5,800 nucleotides of DNA from a bacterium (GTDB lineage Bacteria; Spirochaetota; UBA4802; UBA5550), in the NCBI GenBank assembly GCA_024224995.1, contig JAAENB010000210.1:1-5800 (forward strand), written 5' to 3'. How positions within the stretch are numbered: the first letter of the stretch is position 1; the number at the start of each line of letters is the position of its first letter. Shown here piece after piece: positions 4,365 to 5,800 of the stretch. A program made the translations under genes and the position numbers. The notes beneath the pieces were generated by a model. It worked only from the letters and a program-made list of their open reading frames with translations, made no database searches and was not told where the DNA came from.

Positions 4365-5800
4365 ATGAAAAAATTCAAAAAGGGTTTATGCAACAGGTAT
4401 TCTTTTTTATTAATACCTTTGATACTGTTAATTTTAGTTACTTCATTGTACGCTTCAAACGACCCGGAGCAGAATAAAGCCGATTACCGCAGTATGGCCG
4501 TATCAAATCCCACCAGGGACGCGGCTCCCATTTTTGCCTATGAAGGGCTGGCAATTGATGAAGACGATATTACTTCATTGTTAAGTTCAGTTGTAAACGA
4601 CGAAACCGGAGATTTTAAACTGGCGCAGCTTGTGCGGATCTTATATCTTACCGGTGATTATGACGATATGATTTTACCAACCCTGGAAAACATTGATTAT
4701 TGGCTCACCCAGGGTGAAGACCAGTATTGTTACTGGTCGGAAAATCATATGATCCTGTGGACATCTACAGCCTACCTTTTACAGCAGCGGGAAGGCTGGA
4801 CAATGGACAGCAGCCTGGCGCAGCGGCTGGACCATTACCTGGACCTGAAACTGGAATACGGTTTCTATGAATTTTTCTCATCTACTTATTTTCCTTTTTC
4901 TCTGGCAGGCCTGCTTAACCTTGCCGACTTTGCCGAAGACGAATCTATCAGGAGCAGGGCCGAGGAAGCGGCTAAGATCTTAATGAAGAACGTGCTTCTT
5001 CTTGCAACGGACAAAGGCACCTACTTTCCCGCTGCCGGAAGGAACTACTCAAGCAAATATACATCGGCCCATGGTCATAATCATAATTGTATTATCCGTA
5101 TTCCAACAGGGCTTGGAGAGCCAAGAACAACTTCCAGCTACATTGGGGCCTTTTTATCAACCACGGGAATTGATCTTTCCGATGTTGAAAATTCATGGCA
5201 GGAATCCTTAAATACAACCTTCACCTTTGGCCACAGTCAGAGCGAAAAATTGACTGTCCATGCCGGGCTGCCGCGAACGGAAAGAACGGTTTTCCAGTGG
5301 AGTGCAGGGGGATATTTTCATCCCGATACGGCAGATGACACCACCTACACCGTCGATTATTACGACCTGGAAAACAACAAACACTTTAGCATGTTCCAGG
5401 ATATTCCCAATTTTCCCGACAGCTGGTCGGACAATTTCGCCAAAATAGGCGCTACATTCGGACGCAGTTCCGATATCTCCCACGCTACTATCGATATTTA
5501 TAAAAACAAGGGCTCGGCTCTCACGTCTCTGCAAAGCTACTATGCCGCCTACTACGGCTGGCAGCAATGGCCCTGGGCAGCGACGGTTGATGATATTGCT
5601 GTGTGGACCCAGTCCGGTGAAGTTAAAACAAACTGGGGAGACCGAAGCAAGAATAACGCAAACACCCACCTCCCCTACATTAACCAGGTAGACAATGTCG
5701 CGCTCATCATTTACTGGCCCAACGCGGAAATACAAATCGCCGATACCCTGAACCAGATCGATACCTCTGTTTCCCTGTACTGGCCTACAGACCGGTTCGA
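4365..5800 (+). CDS. Large exported protein with helical toroid-like domain, 3' end outside window
   Basis: The frame is open from the ATG at 4365 to the right edge: 478 codons with no stop, so the protein is longer. Residues 1-30 are a Sec signal peptide (KKFKKGLCNR, then a leucine/isoleucine core, with cleavage near LYA-S), placing it in the periplasm or outside. Residues about 45-250 are helical with repeated LLxL patterns and marker motifs: CYWSENHMILW (122-132), YEFFSSTYFPFS (168-179), LLNLADFAED, AAGRNY (223-228) and HGHNHN (236-241). From memory this set resembles large uncharacterised proteins with an alpha/alpha toroid like carbohydrate-active enzymes; the assignment is tentative. 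Residues about 250-478 are Trp/Tyr/Asp-rich and beta-like. The conserved Glu, Asn and His could form an active or metal site (inference). Sampled GC is higher (up to 60%) than upstream. Confidence 0.85.
   Translation, partial: MKKFKKGLCNRYSFLLIPLILLILVTSLYASNDPEQNKADYRSMAVSNPTRDAAPIFAYEGLAIDEDDITSLLSSVVNDETGDFKLAQLVRILYLTGDYDDMILPTLENIDYWLTQGEDQYCYWSENHMILWTSTAYLLQQREGWTMDSSLAQRLDHYLDLKLEYGFYEFFSSTYFPFSLAGLLNLADFAEDESIRSRAEEAAKILMKNVLLLATDKGTYFPAAGRNYSSKYTSAHGHNHNCIIRIPTGLGEPRTTSSYIGAFLSTTGIDLSDVENSWQESLNTTFTFGHSQSEKLTVHAGLPRTERTVFQWSAGGYFHPDTADDTTYTVDYYDLENNKHFSMFQDIPNFPDSWSDNFAKIGATFGRSSDISHATIDIYKNKGSALTSLQSYYAAYYGWQQWPWAATVDDIAVWTQSGEVKTNWGDRSKNNANTHLPYINQVDNVALIIYWPNAEIQIADTLNQIDTSVSLYWPTDRF

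Noticed and set aside
5208..5735. 175-codon minus-strand open frame inside the exported-protein gene
   Set aside because: The plus-strand frame has a signal peptide, a consensus ribosome site and an uninterrupted 478 codons. The reverse frame is a shadow in GC-richer sequence.
1..5800. CRISPR array, insertion sequence or transposase
   Set aside because: No regularly spaced direct repeats and no transposase-like protein are visible in any frame.

Overview
The window looks like an accessory stretch of a Gram-negative (diderm) bacterial chromosome. It encodes a lipoprotein with a canonical lipobox, a small outer-membrane beta-barrel candidate and a large Sec-exported protein. Several genes have TTGACA-type -35 boxes with TATAAT-like -10 boxes, and AGGAGG-type ribosome sites are present. 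The lipoprotein carries a domain I associate with Bacteroidota, but these promoters and Shine-Dalgarno sites are not the Bacteroidota style. A diderm outside that phylum, for example a spirochaete, is plausible but unproven. Base composition is patchy: about 23-30% GC in sampled lines of the gene at 885-1415, about 47-52% in lines of the gene at 225-716, about 60% in one line near the right edge, and 68% in a noncoding island at 4121-4230.

Layout: (1) 2-151, tail of an unrecognised + strand gene. (2) 225-716, minus strand, small acidic hypothetical protein. (3) 885-1415, plus strand, AT-rich hypothetical gene, followed by a hairpin. (4) 1565-2596, plus strand, lipoprotein with its own promoter and ribosome site. 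(5) 2632-3126, minus strand, beta-barrel candidate, convergent with the lipoprotein; a GC-rich hairpin lies between them. (6) 3262-3987, plus strand, a two-gene operon: an AbiEii/DUF6036-like nucleotidyltransferase and an 81-residue partner, probably toxin-antitoxin-like. Its promoter is divergent from that of the barrel gene. (7) 3988-4364, noncoding: a 94-nt element with 27-bp perfect inverted arms, a GC-rich repeat-like island sharing short modules with the hairpin loop, then a promoter region with dyads. (8) 4365 to the right edge, plus strand, large exported protein with a probable helical (alpha/alpha toroid-like) N-terminal domain.

The genes do not form one pathway. The nucleotidyltransferase pair is the only tightly linked unit. 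The envelope proteins (lipoprotein, barrel, exported protein) are separately promoted. The points most worth following are the nucleotidyltransferase pair (near-leaderless start, 25-nt palindrome inside the gene, internally repeated partner) and the intergenic hairpin plus GC island.
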